Source: Macrolepiota albuminosa (taxonomy: Eukaryota > Basidiomycota > Agaricomycetes > Agaricales > Agaricaceae). Taken from it: a stretch of DNA of 64,000 bases. The translations under genes and the position numbers were made by a program. Location: assembly GCA_027475525.1 (NCBI GenBank), contig JAMWFC010000087.1, forward strand, positions 577,791-641,790, read 5' to 3'. The notes beneath the pieces are model-generated. The model was not told the DNA's origin and ran no database searches. It worked only from the letters and a program-made list of their open reading frames with translations. Positions 11,751 through 22,684 of this stretch are shown here, piece by piece (position 1 is the first letter of the stretch; each line of letters opens with the position of its first letter).

Positions 11751-14123
11751 TCATGAGGGCGGCACATCCTTGGTCGTCATAGGTATGTTCTCGTTATACT
11801 GCCTACTGTCCTTGTAATTGAGGAGGTTGAGACAGAGTTGCACAGGCCAGCCTAGACGTGTGAAGAGACTTGTCCCTTCAGGATAGATATTCTTGCTTTG
11901 AAAGGTGACGACGACCCATATAGTAATCAACGTAAGTGGAATGGCGACTTCAAAATAGTGAGCGAGCGTTCCAAGGGTGTCAGGGACGAGATCATTGATA
12001 TTCATGCCGAAAACCGCCTGATAAAATGTGGGATGAGGATCTCGCCATCACTGTAATAAGACATGCATACAGCGACGAAGGACGAAGGCAAGAATATCAT
12101 GGTGAGATAGGCAATTTGCTTCATCTGTCTGAAGGTTAAGTATTGAGAAGTAGTGTATATCCTGTTTCTCCTACCGCTAAAGCAGATGCAAGTAATTAAC
12201 AAAAGATAATTATATCAGAGGGAATCGACGTACCTGCACTATCCTTGACGGCAGCTTCCGTCATTCGTTGCATCCGCTTACTATCCTGAATGTTGACACT
12301 GCTAAACACCTATCTTTATGTAAAAAGCAGCTCCTGAGTAACAGAAGTAGAGTCTTACAAGATTCATGACATTCTTCAAGCGTCTGTCCTGCATTTTGCA
12401 ACCCAACTCCAGTCGATCAATTTCGCTCAGTAGATTATCGCATTCCCTAACCAACAGCTTTGCGCTGTAGTCCCGTTCGTTTTGTGAGACCGAATCCATG
12501 GCAGGATTATACGTCCTCTTTATGAACTCCACTGTTTTCTGGAAATCTTCCAAGAGAGATGAATAGTGGAGATGGTGGGCGCGAATGACATGGAGTTCTT
12601 GAGTAAGTATCATGTCGTTAGTCGAAATGACTTTAGTTTCCTGAGAAGAACATCAGTGTTCAACCATGACCAACAACTTTAACTCAAAATACTAACCAGC
12701 CAACAAATGTGGTTATAAAGATGCTCAAGGGCCTCGTCCCAGGCGTACAGAGCATGCCAAACGAAAGTCAGAAGTACAAAAGTGGGATCTGGCGACTTCT
12801 GGAAGATCAACTGCCAGTACACGCTCTGGCCTGCATATCGAATCCGATCGCGAAGGTAACTAGCCTCAGTTACAGGGTGGTATGGCATACTTGGGTGATA
12901 GGAAATGATTGTACTACCATCATCGTTTCTCCTAATAAGGTGAACGGATAGCAAGTCTAAGACAAGGACTCGCCGCTCTAGACAGCAAGTGAATCCAAAG
13001 TAATGACTTGTTTTCTAAAAGAACACGCACTGGATCGTAATCGCAAAGGGGCTTGAGTATCAATCATCTGCTCAGCTATAATCGGTATTAGTGATAGGTT
13101 GCCCTTTATAAAAGGAACTGCGCACTGAGAGTCAGGCGGTCCTCAATCGACTCAATCGAGGAGAGAGACTCTGTCGACTGCGACCCTTTTTTATTATACA
13201 GTCCATCCATTGACTTGAGGAACGTCAGCGTGATAGTAATATCTAAAAGCCGGAAATGTCAATGAAAGCGCGGCCTTCGTCGTAGAACTCACGATCTCCT
13301 TCGCCAACGACGGGCCGTTCTTGGTACCGTGATGGAATCCAGTTGAGAGAAGATGACCAGAAGAATGGTTCTATATCGTACCTTGATGCTGTAATTAGTG
13401 GCTGAATAGAGGCTAGACTGTTACTAGTTAGAGAAAAACCCACTTTGTTCCGAGCATTTGAAGAACCGGGCCGGACAAGTTCTCCAAGAACAGTGCCCGT
13501 ACTCGCAGATTTTTAGGCCTCTACAGCATTTGTTGAGCCATATGTAAGGAAACGGCCAACAGAGATTAAGCCACTCGTTCAGAGTACATCGGACATACCT
13601 CGGCTTGACTAATGCGATTCCACGACACACTCTCCTTGCCTTCCTCCATCTCAGCTACACCAGGACTTGTGAAGAGTCCCTCATTGTTAACATCGACGTG
13701 GTAGACTCTACACGGGGCAGCCCTGTTGTAATTAACAATCGCATCAGAAATCTTGCTCTTCTCAACCTGTGTGGTTGTCCAATTCGGGTAAAGGGACTGT
13801 GGGTATTCCCTCCAGCAACCACCACGTTGATTACACGTTGTATGGTCACATTCATCTGGAACAGGAGGCTTTTCAGACTCCAACTGCTCAGGATCGATAT
13901 CTAAACAACACAGCATAGTATTAGTTAATGGCACTGAAAGGTGATGAAGAAACAAACCGTCGTGGATGTCTACCCATGGCCATGGAGCAGAAGGAGCGGC
14001 ATGGCGATGCGAAGGTATTGGTAGACGTTTCTTTTCCTCTTCGAAAGCTTTTGTATAATTGGGCCGATGTTTCCGGCGAAGGCCCGATAACGGTGGCATG
14101 GCACCGGTGAGCTTTGAGTTCAT
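11751..14123 (-). CDS. CorA-like Mg2+ transporter protein
   Basis: The protein is 585 aa in 12 exons (minus strand): 14123-13958, 13900-13599, 13520-13444, 13381-13293, 13242-13126, 13075-13031, 12977-12697, 12640-12359, 12309-12234, 12176-12175, 12124-12071 and 12017-11751. The C-terminus has the CorA signature: a long cytosolic helix (ECDNLLSEIDRLELGCKMQD), MKQIAYLTMIFLPSSFVA as TM1, the invariant GMN in FGMNINDLVPD, and TM2 (FEVAIPLTLITIWVVVTFQ). The N-terminal half carries blocks common in fungal members (NLSGPVLQMLGTKYDIEPFF, HLIRRNDDGSTIISYHP). The family forms pentameric Mg2+ channels; transport by this divergent fungal group is inferred. KDSA-A-MKQIAYL requires a 2-nt exon (CG, 12176-12175) between 57 and 50 bp introns. 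The start is the first in-frame ATG; a shorter start is possible. Confidence 0.87.
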
Positions 14124-14652
14124 GGGAAGAGAGATGACCGTAGAACAAGAGGAAGATGCCTTAGTATGAGAGTTGAAGGGAGCCAGAAGACATGGAGAAA
14201 GCAAGCGTTTTCTTCAGGCACTGTAGCGCTAAAGGACCCGGGTTCGCTTCCAAGGGTTGACCGATATGATGGGATCAACGATTTTCTTTGACATGGCAAC
14301 ACGTTGATGATATCTCCAAAAGATATGTAGCAGAGAAACAATGAGTAAATCCCTTCTTTTGTTGTGTAACTTGATCAAGTAAATCGAATCGAATTTGCAA
14401 AAGCTATATCAACCTCAGTATTATCGGAATAAAATCGGGAGGCATGACACCCATGATGGCATCAGGTACATAATCGCCATTTCCATAAATTGATGAGGAG
14501 AGAGAGGTTGTTTTTCCACGCCCAGACATTGAGGTGTACAGGTTTTTCACGAAGGCCCTGTTCAGTGGCAACAGAAAGGGAAGTCGGCGCTTCCGCGACC
14601 GCGAGTCACATTCTAATCCAAAGGGAACAATTCGGTGGCCTACTTATTCAGC
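14124..14652. promoter_or_regulatory. Shared divergent intergenic region
   Basis: These 529 bp separate the start codons of the CorA-like gene (-) and the citrate/arsenite-type transporter (+), so both promoters must lie here. I find no clear TATA box or named operator. Confidence 0.4.
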
Positions 14653-16328
14653 ATGATTGATCGATTTTCAATTGTAACTCTTGTCTTCTTCCTCCTCTCC
14701 GCCATATTCGTAATCCACCCCGTTTCCTTCTCAATATGTTTGCCTCGCTTTGGACGCCGTCGAGTCTGTATCAACCTCACAACTGCTCCAATTATCGCAA
14801 TTGCCATTCTTTGGGCAGCACAGTGTCTCGGCGCTACTCAAATACGAAACGGAATTGTTGGAACCGGTGTGTAGACCATTGTGGCGGATTGTCAGAGAAG
14901 ACACTGATTTCTCATATGATAGATGACATCAAGCCATACAACATCTTGATTCTCTTCATTACTTTGGCCTACATGGCGATAACCTTGGACATTACCGGGA
15001 TCTTGCAAGCCGCCGCCTACTGGGTTAGCAACAAGGGGGGCTCACACACCCGCAGGTTGTTCTTCTATTTCTACGCCATGCTTACCGTCATCAGTATGTT
15101 GCTGGGGAACGATCCTGTCATTCTCTCTGGAACGGCTTTCCTTGTATATTACACTACTGCCGTTAAACTTGAACCACTGCCTTGGTTGATGTCCGAGTTC
15201 GCTGCTGCTAATACATCAAGCATGGTCCTGTTTGTTGGCAATCCCACCAATGTCGTCATTTGTGAGGGCTTCCTTGTCAATAACGCCGCATTCACTGCGT
15301 ACACGATCCTCCCCTTTCTCGCATGTTCGGTGTCGTGTTTCTTCGCACTGTTCGTTCAGTTCCGCTCCGAGAAACATCTCCCACGCAAAATTCTTCGGCC
15401 CACCCATCTCAACCCTCGTGACGTCCTTCGCGATCCAATTGGTGCCTTGGTCGGCAGCTTCGTCCTTGGTAGCTGCCTTGTCGTCATCATCATTGTTAGT
15501 TTCTTCAAGGTTGATGTTTGGAAAATCAGCTTGCCCTTTGCAGGCGCAAAACTTATATTTGACCTTGCATGGGATCACTATCGCTTCTCCACAAGACAAT
15601 TTCATCCTGAAAAACTTCAACTTCACGATCACCCGACTGGCCCTGGGGACGAAGATGAAGCGATTGTTTCACGACTCGATGTAGTGATGCCCCATACCAG
15701 CGGTGAAGGCCCTTCCATGACAAACAGCACTGATATGACTCAAAAAGACCCAATAACCGATGGACTTGTGTCGTTTCAACAGTATACCAAAAAGAAATGG
15801 GTTATATTCGCAAATCACTTCCCTACATTGGCTACAGCTCTCCCACGATTACCTTTTGCCCTCATTCCGTTTGCTTTCTCCCAGTTCATCCTCATTGAGG
15901 GTCTTTCACATCAAGGCTGGATTGAACTCTTCGCCGGTTGGCTTGCCAAGGCAACCCATGATGGCCAGATGCATCCCACAATATGGCTTATCGGCGTGCT
16001 GGGCGTCCTTCTCTGTAATCTCGCAGGTACTAATATAGGTGCCACGATCCTCCTAACAAAGATTGTCCGCGCAGTGCCCAACTTTCCCAAAGACAGTATG
16101 CGCGCAGCTGCTATAGCTTTAGCCGTCGCAAGTAACATCGGCGCCGTAAGCTTTGTATTCTCTGCCAGCTTAGCAGGTCTTCTGTGGCACAATATACTGC
16201 GCCAGAAAGGCATTGCACATATCGGCCAGTGGAGATTTGCATTTTGGAACCTGTTGCCGCTAGCTACAATGACATCTTTCGGACTCGCAGTTGTTTCTGC
16301 AGAGATGGCCGTTCTGTATCGGCGGTGA
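14653..16328 (+). CDS. Citrate transporter-like (IT superfamily) membrane protein
   Basis: The protein is 539 aa in two exons, 14653-14866 and 14923-16328, with a 56 bp intron. It has about 10-12 hydrophobic segments, beginning FSIVTLVFFLLSAIFVIHPV. Family features are the DDIKPYNILILFITLAYMAI block, a conserved GNPTNVV turn in the first half, and LCNLAGTNIGATILLT in the second half, the paired substrate/Na+ loops of the ArsB/NhaD/SLC13-like fold. The likely role is secondary transport of an anion or carboxylate across the plasma or vacuolar membrane; the substrate is unknown. A hydrophilic acidic loop (about residues 300-350) splits the two halves, as is usual. An in-frame ATG for the second exon alone would delete the first two membrane segments, so I prefer the ATG at 14653. 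Confidence 0.85.
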
Positions 16329-16497
16329 TACGAATTCATACCCAAAAAGCCACGTCCTCCCGCTGATAGATTTTGTACATTGCTAAGTGTATATACCAAA
16401 GGAATTGTCAGCATATCTGTTTCTTGTCACGTGACAGTGCCAGCACTAAGTATATCACGTTCCACGACAAGGTGCTACGCATAGTCATCTGCAAGAG

Positions 16498-16994
16498 ATG
16501 TCCACCAAATTTGACGATCCTCGTGACTCGGCTTTAGAAACCCCTGAAATCTTTCCTTATACTTGGCACAAGGAAAATGCTGCTGGTGCGTCGGTGGTTG
16601 TCTAAGATTGTCCTCAAGCTTCATGTATCTACCACGTCTAGACGTCTTTAACTCTACAGGAATGTTCCTGTCTGGTTTAATTGTTGTTACTCGTAATAGG
16701 TATATTTATATCTTTGCGACATCTCAAGTCGTGGACTATCATGACATCTATATACCAGGTATATGGCATGGGGCTCAGTGGTGTTCGCGGTGTCCGCATT
16801 GATAAATTCGCACCCACTTCGTGCAAAGGAGGCTGGTTTTCAGGGTTGGTCTACAGTCTTGTGAGTTCGATATCATATGCAACGCGGTAGCTACAGCTAA
16901 CCACCTGCGTTCCTCGTGCAGCCTCTGTCTTTCTGCGATGTTTGCATCGTACTTCCCTCTTTTCGTGATAACGAACCCTGTGACACAAAAGTAA
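16498..16994 (+). CDS. Asterix homologue, PAT complex subunit (UPF0139)
   Basis: This small gene encodes 100 aa in four exons: 16498-16585, 16660-16699, 16759-16860 and 16922-16994. The protein starts with a short polar segment (FDDPRDSALETPEIFPY), then has a hydrophobic stretch ending VVTRNRYMAW, a second one (GSVVFAVSALINSHP), the polar link LRAKEAGFQGW, and a final hydrophobic segment (MFASYFPLFVITNP). This order, the size and the INxHPLR(A/S)KE link match Asterix, the WDR83OS/UPF0139 family. In animals Asterix pairs with CCDC47 in the PAT complex, an ER intramembrane chaperone for multipass proteins; the same role here is inferred. Individual exons are too short to be seen as open frames, so the call rests on the spliced frame closing exactly. 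Confidence 0.8.
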
Positions 16995-17508
16995 AATGAT
17001 CGCAGTATATGCACCATTAAGAAAGAGCGACGGGTACAATGAATAACTTCAATACATCCACCCCTGAGGCAGAACTTTGCTGCGGTCAGTCAGTTAAGCT
17101 AAGCGTTCTCTAATCATTAGACCCTTACCTACCGGCCATACAAGGAAATGAACACCTACTAATGGGTTACGCAATCGATAAGAGGCGCTGTAACATTTCC
17201 TCTTGTGCGTTGCCTACATATAAGATGGTCTAGCATGACCCAGAGTAACGAACACACCCGTTATCATTTGAAAACATATGATGCAATGCAGTTTCCTAAC
17301 TCCACGCCCTGTATAGCGGCCGCGCGTCAGAAGCATGGGAACCATGATGCATAACGACTGCCTCAAATCTAAGTTACTCACATGGGCATACATCCCCGCT
17401 GCTTCTTTCTTCTTGGCTTAGACTCCAAGCTGTACGCTCTTTGTACGTTAATATGTGCTCATTCCCGAATTCTTCCTTGACTCCCCTACTCTTCCCCCGT
17501 TTTACAGT
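16995..17508. other. Intergenic, about 510 bp
   Basis: Promoter region of the WH1 gene. The sequence from about 17453 to 17508 has a pyrimidine tract and TTTTACAG just before the ATG at 17509, so an upstream leader intron is possible. Nothing else is recognised. Confidence 0.4.
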
Positions 17509-18600
17509 ATGATATCCCAGCTTATGCCGGCATCGTATCCTCCCGTCCTCGAGCTGCGCCCTTCAACAGTTATATCGGGCCTGGCCCCGACTCATATACG
17601 ATCATCGCAGTCGCAAGCGCACGTATCTATCATGCCCAACTCGCGGCTAAGACTCCTGAATGCCCGACTCATATACGATCATCGCAGTCGCAAGCGCACG
17701 TATCTATCATGCCCAACTCGCGGCTAAGACTCCTGAATGGTTTTACTCGCGAATGAAAGGCACCCTCGTGTTTGGGCAAGACTGTGAGACTGGAGAGCGG
17801 TCTGGACAGAGACCGCCAGCTCCTATCGAGGCTGGAAGCTATTGGTTTCGTCTCCTAGATCCAACGTCGGGCAAGCCAATTTGGATGTTTAAAATCCTTG
17901 CTGGGTTTGTATATGAGGTAGATAAACCTTTTTTTCATGTATTTCAGGGAAAGGTGAGCAATAGATCTCTTCTGTCTGGAGGAAGTGGTTGTGACAGCTT
18001 TCCAGAGCCGCCGATTTGGTTTCTTGTTTGAGGGTGATGATGAAGCTAGTATCCTTGCGAAGAAAGTGATCGCTCAAACGTGTCCTCCTCGTGCGTCCTC
18101 AACCACGTTGAGCAGAATTAATAGTGGACTGATGCTCCCTTCTTCAGGAGCCTCCAAAAATCGATCTTTGAGTTTTTCATTGAGAAGCAAGCCAACTCCT
18201 GACTGTAATCGGACATCGATACAGCCCTCGATGATTTCACTTCCTGCCGCAAACTCTTTCGTACATGTCGCTCATGTTGGCCTTAATAAAGATGGCATCA
18301 TTGAGGCCACTGCTGGGATCGATCCTTCATGGAGAGCCATACTCGAGGGCTATGGTCATTACGGGTTTGATGAGCCGATAAAGATGCCGGAAAGGAAGAT
18401 ATCTTTCGGAGATGCATTCTGGCGAAAACGCGAGCGGGAAGGGAGCCACTCGAGAGCAGCTAGCACGACAGAACTGTCCGAGCATCGTGGCTGTGAGTTT
18501 GCTAATTGATTCCCTCTATCTAATCTGACTGAATGTCCTAGTCATGAATCAAGAGAAGTTTCGACGTCGAATGCCCTCACCGAGCTTTCCTATGGCATGA
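17509..18600 (+). CDS. WH1 (EVH1) domain protein with CRIB-like segment
   Basis: Exons are 17509-17953 (containing a spurious 77-bp duplication), 18006-18492 and 18542-18600. The WH1 domain runs from ARIYHAQL through MKGTLVFGQD, YWFRLLDPTSGKPIWMFKI, EVDKPFFHVFQGK and RRFGFLFEGDDEAS, the order seen in WASP/Ena-type domains that bind proline-rich ligands in actin regulation. Downstream, ISLPAANSFVHVAHVGLNKD followed by WRAILEGYG resembles a CRIB (Rho-GTPase binding) element. No WH2 or VCA tail is present, so this is not a canonical Las17/WASP. With one repeat copy removed and one base added at the copy's left edge, the frame runs from the ATG at 17509 to the stop at 18600 (304 aa). Without the extra base the upstream frame is open but has no ATG. 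Confidence 0.75.
17586..17739. repeat. Exact 77-bp tandem duplication, probable assembly join
   Basis: 17586-17662 is repeated without mismatch at 17663-17739. It interrupts the WH1 reading frame. Confidence 0.95.
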
Positions 18601-19069
18601 GTCGTTTTCCGTATTACCACACTGATGTGATTTTCCTTTGTCTTGTGCGCCGCCCTAATCCTGATTCATTACGGACTTTGTTTCATAAGATTGGAGCGTT
18701 ATCACAGCTCTGACTCCATCCATCCACTTACTCCTCATGGATTCATTACGGACTTTGTTTCATAAGATTGGAGCGTTATCACAGCTCTGACTCCATCCAT
18801 CCACTTACTCCTCATGTGTACTTGAGCTTTGAATGTAAACGCTATATATACATTAGATAATCCGCTACTAATAATAGAGCCTTTGCAGTTTGCAAGGATA
18901 CTAGTGAGCATATACGAGGTAATGACCTAGATTAAGCGTCTGTTATTCCTAGGTACTTCGTGTTTCAGGATATAAGCTTTTCCTCTCAGCTAATAATTTG
19001 TACTAGTACATGTCCAAAGGTCCAACCCGTGTAATCTCTCTTTACGGCACAAACTCGTAGCCACTCTGA
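18601..19069. other. Convergent intergenic gap
   Basis: The region between the ends of the WH1 and kinase genes. Apart from the 77-bp duplication at 18663-18816 I see only AT-rich sequence. Confidence 0.5.
18663..18816. repeat. Exact 77-bp tandem duplication, probable assembly join
   Basis: 18663-18739 is identical to 18740-18816. Intergenic. Confidence 0.95.
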
Positions 19070-21515
19070 CTATCTTGTGAACAATCTCTGCAAGATCCGT
19101 CTGAAAATACGTGATATCCTCTTCCTACCGGATGTACGCTGTACCTGTTCCCTCTCCAAAGGAACTTGATCCCGCCAATCCATCGCCTCTATCAACGACC
19201 AGGTGATGTCCTCTAGAGCGATCGGATCTCCATCCACGACCGATGACTCAATATCTTGAGAATTTGGAGAATATGACGAATGCCTCAAGTGCTGCTGGTA
19301 GTCGAATTCGAGGACAGGGGTAGACGAAAATAGTGATGGAAGGTATGGTATGGCGACCGTATATTTCAGTTTGTCGACGGTCGACGAATCATCGAAGGTG
19401 CGAGAGCATACGTCGCACCCTGAGTCATGTAATTCTGACTCTGATATCGAGGTATTGTGTGTGTGTCCGCAAGCCCAAATTGATGCAGAAGAAGGAAATG
19501 CTTGCGGGAGACTACCGCCGTCTGAGTCTCTGTCATATATCACTGAGGTTGCTGTGGTTCCCATGTTGCCATGAGAGAGAGGGGTAGTGATGAGCTGGGC
19601 TGAAAGAGGTCATCCGAATCGAAAGTTGCTGTGGTTCCCATGTTGCCATGAGAGAGAGGGGTAGTGATGAGCTGGGCTGAAAGAGGTCATCCGAATCGAA
19701 AGAAGCTTTATGCGCTGTCCTTGCAACTCCATCCAGTATATCATCCCGGGAAGATAAAGTGACAGGTATTGATATTACACCGCATGCATCATCGGGGTCT
19801 GCCATTGGCGACAATGTCTGGTCGTGAAACCGCGAAGTCGGTGGGCTGGGATACGGCGGGTGTTTCAAGTCAGCGATGTCTTCCCAAAGTCCGCGCAGTG
19901 GACTAAGGAATTCATGCTCTTTTACGTCTGGCCAAGACAAACGGTCCTCGGGGTTATGCGACAAAAGCTTAAACGTCGTCTCCATTTCAGAATATCTAGG
20001 AGAAGAGCGAGAGACCAGCTTACAGAGCGTAGGAAATGGTCTAGACCAAGATACCAGGTGATATCTTGTCCTTTGAGCCGATCAGACAGTGTTTCGAGTT
20101 CTCCAAAGGTTAGACTACGATCCCCGTCGCTTCTTCTTGCGTCGAGATTATATTCAGAGCAGACCATTCGTTGGAAAGGAACAGTCCCTGTGACTAATTC
20201 GTACAGGAGTATTCCAAGGCTCCACCAGTCGGAACGATGATCATAGATAACTTGCCCACCTGAAGTCCGTTCTTTCATTTCCGGGGCTGCATATAAAGGC
20301 GTGAAGGTGACAAAATCATCGGCGTCCAGTACTATTGGTCCATAAGGTCCTACCTCAACGTCGAAGGGCTGTCTATCATCTTCACTCGAAAACAAAGGCA
20401 TCTTGGAGGTAGCACCAAAGTCTCCAATGATGATATGGCCGGTGCAGGAAATCAAGACGTTTGCGGGCTTGATGTCTTGATGAACGAAACCCCGAGCGTG
20501 AAGGAATGCTAGACCAAGAGATATCTCGGCAATCAAGAAGCGTACAGATCGAACAGTCTCTTCTATGGGGGTGCTTGACGTCAAACAACGGTCGAGTGCT
20601 ACTGGTAAAGAGACCGACATGGATAACCTGGCGTGTGTATCGTTCGTCAGTCTGAAATGAGATGCGACTTCGGAGTCGGATAACGTCGTAGGATGGTATT
20701 CCTTAAAGGCTCAATAAACGAAGGTTCGCGGGACAAATATTAGATGTCTGACATACCAGGACGAGACAATGCACATGCTCATTTTGCAAGACTTCTCGGA
20801 GTTTCTGGAGGAAACAAATTCCCGTATCATTTGCCGTTCGCGAATCTGACCATTCACGGATAAGTTTGAGGATAGAGACTTCCCGGATGAAATCAAGTTT
20901 TTCCACGTCGCGCAACACCTTGACTGCATAGAGATCGTTGTTTGTACTCTCCTTCGAGGACGCCAAAATGACTTCGCCATGAGTACCATTCCCCAGTGTA
21001 CCGATGATGTCGTATGAACCAATAGCGCAAGGAAGAGACTGACTTGATGTATCATCACATACATGTCCTATTGAGGATATGATTGAAGGGGTGTATGGGA
21101 TATGTTCCTGAGAGACTTGAATTGACAAACTTGGAAATTCCTCTTCACCAGATGTTGAAAGTCTTGTGCTTTTTATGAACGGAACTGAGATGATATTTAC
21201 TGAGATTAAATGGGAACGTGTACGCTGCATCTGAAGTTTGGATATGGACCTCGACAGACTGATAACGGGTCTCGAGATACATGCATCGACATCTGCGAGC
21301 GACGGAGTTTTAACGTGGAGTGTTCCACCTTCAGTCTCTACAAAAGATCCATAGTAACGTTGAGCCGATGGAGTGGATATCGTAGTGCACGGAGAAGAAG
21401 CCGAGCTCTGAAGGAATTTCTCGTTGAGCAGTATCCTGGTCTTTCTTGACCGGCAGCTAACACATAGCTTCCTAATTTTCGGCAAAGTCGACGAGTCAAG
21501 TGTAATAGTACCCAT
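19070..21515 (-). CDS. Serine/threonine protein kinase
   Basis: Exons are 21515-20757, 20701-20024 and 19979-19070. Kinase motifs in order: Gly-rich loop TLGNGTHGEV, Lys in YAVKVL, catalytic loop HQDIKPANVL (HQD in place of HRD), DFG in IIGDFGATS, APE in YAAPEMKE, DWWSLGILLYELVTGTVPF, and the closing Arg in NPEDRLSW. The long DFG-to-APE spacer and the DWWSLG form resemble AGC kinases, but no AGC C-terminal hydrophobic motif is evident. About 170 N-terminal and 250 C-terminal residues have no recognised domain; the C-terminus ends in an Arg-rich patch. The intron 20023-19980 is only 44 bp with a GAG acceptor, so that junction is tentative. The 3' exon contains a 77-bp duplication. Deleting one copy and restoring one base gives 756 aa ending exactly at the 19070 stop. 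Confidence 0.78.
19548..19701. repeat. Exact 77-bp tandem duplication, probable assembly join
   Basis: 19548-19624 is identical to 19625-19701 (one further base matches). It disrupts the kinase C-terminal exon. Confidence 0.95.
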
Positions 21516-22007
21516 AGCTCGAAAGTTCCGGTTAGTGTTGGAAAGTACCAGGAGGTTTGAGTCAAGTAAAAAAGTGACAGTACCACCCTAGAGATAACGA
21601 GTTGAAGTCAGCCAACGAGAGTCAGCCAACGAGTCAGCCAACGTAGATTGATTTTCGCCGAAAAGGAAGACTGTCATTCAACTCAGGCAGATCTTGAACA
21701 TGAAAGGTGCGTCACATAACGAAATCGAAGCAACTTTCAGCTCTAATCAGTGACTCCGATGCTATCAATGTTAAAAATGTTACACGAAAGCTTAATGCCA
21801 TCGTGTAGCATCAAGTATCACCGCGTAAGTCACATGATGAGCATGAATTTGACGTCACAAAAGACATTGATACATCTAGGCCGTTGTGTTTCACAAATCT
21901 ATTGAAGGTGTATCTACGTCAGGGTCTGAGATCTGAAGTCCTATATAAATGATGACGTCGTAGACTGAGCTCTTGAAAACTCCCAAGTTTCATAGTCGGC
22001 TTCAATT
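21516..22007. other. Divergent intergenic region with short repeat
   Basis: Separates the kinase (-) from Con-6 (+), so it holds both promoters. AGTCAGCCAACG occurs three times at 21606-21643. A TATATAAAT stretch lies near 21943. Confidence 0.5.
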
Positions 22008-22684
22008 ATGGCGTCCAGTGGTCTGTTTCTTCACTTCTCGTTCAAATCTGTTTAATTGACGTCCACCTCGAAGAACATGTTAAGAATCCTGACCGAGTGG
22101 CGGCAGGTTGAGGGCTTCCATCAAGAATCCAAGAGTTTCAGATGAGGCGAAGGCTCACGCCACAGAACGGCTCCAGGAATTACATTGAGGGCTTCCATCA
22201 AGAATCCAAGAGTTTCAGATGAGGCGAAGGCTCACGCCACAGAACGGCTCCAGGAATTACAATCTCAACAACATCCTGATCAATCCAGTTCCCACGAAAA
22301 TCGTGTATTAGGTACGTTGTTGTGTCCAAAAGAAAATCTGCTCACGTCTTGGTAGGAGGATACAAAGCCACTTTACACAGCACGTCTTCTTTTTCCTCTG
22401 GCGTGGCGATTCCTTACATTATCAATGTAGATCAAAATACTTCAGATGACGCCAAGAAGCACGCACGAGAGATATTGAACGCAGCCGGAATCCACGAACA
22501 AGATGATCCTGACGATCAGCAACACCAGACTCGAGTTTTAGCCGGTTATAAGGCCGCCTTGCACAGTAAGTTATCGTGGTCAATTGCATCGTTTTTATCG
22601 GTACGATGTCTTCCAGATCCCAAAGTGTCTGAAGAAGCGAAGCAACACGCTCGCGAATATTTAGGGCAACACGAAATTTCTTGA
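22008..22684 (+). CDS. con-6: Con-6 family (conidiation-specific protein 6) protein
   Basis: Exons are 22008-22020, 22074-22311 (with a 77-bp duplication), 22356-22379, 22431-22565 and 22617-22684. The protein (about 133 aa after repair) is three Con-6 units: KNPDRVAAG-LRASIKNPRVS, GGYKATLHNQNTSDDAKKHA and AGYKAALHNPKVSEEAKQHA. This short hydrophilic family rises during conidiation or stress in fungi; its molecular role is unknown. Units 2 and 3 are each split by an intron after the first base of the Asn codon (CAC A|). The intron in unit 2 has a GC donor (22380-22430), the one in unit 3 a GT donor (22566-22616). As printed the frame fails at 22107/22108, where one base seems missing immediately left of the duplicated block. 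Confidence 0.82.
22108..22261. repeat. Exact 77-bp tandem duplication, probable assembly join
   Basis: 22108-22184 is identical to 22185-22261. It falls inside Con-6 exon 2 and would duplicate one Con-6 unit out of frame. Confidence 0.95.

Noticed and set aside
14736..14922. Upstream ATG extending the transporter's second exon as a single-exon gene
   Set aside because: That N-terminus is hydrophilic and lies in another frame of the first exon; the spliced model from 14653 gives two membrane segments and a consensus intron.
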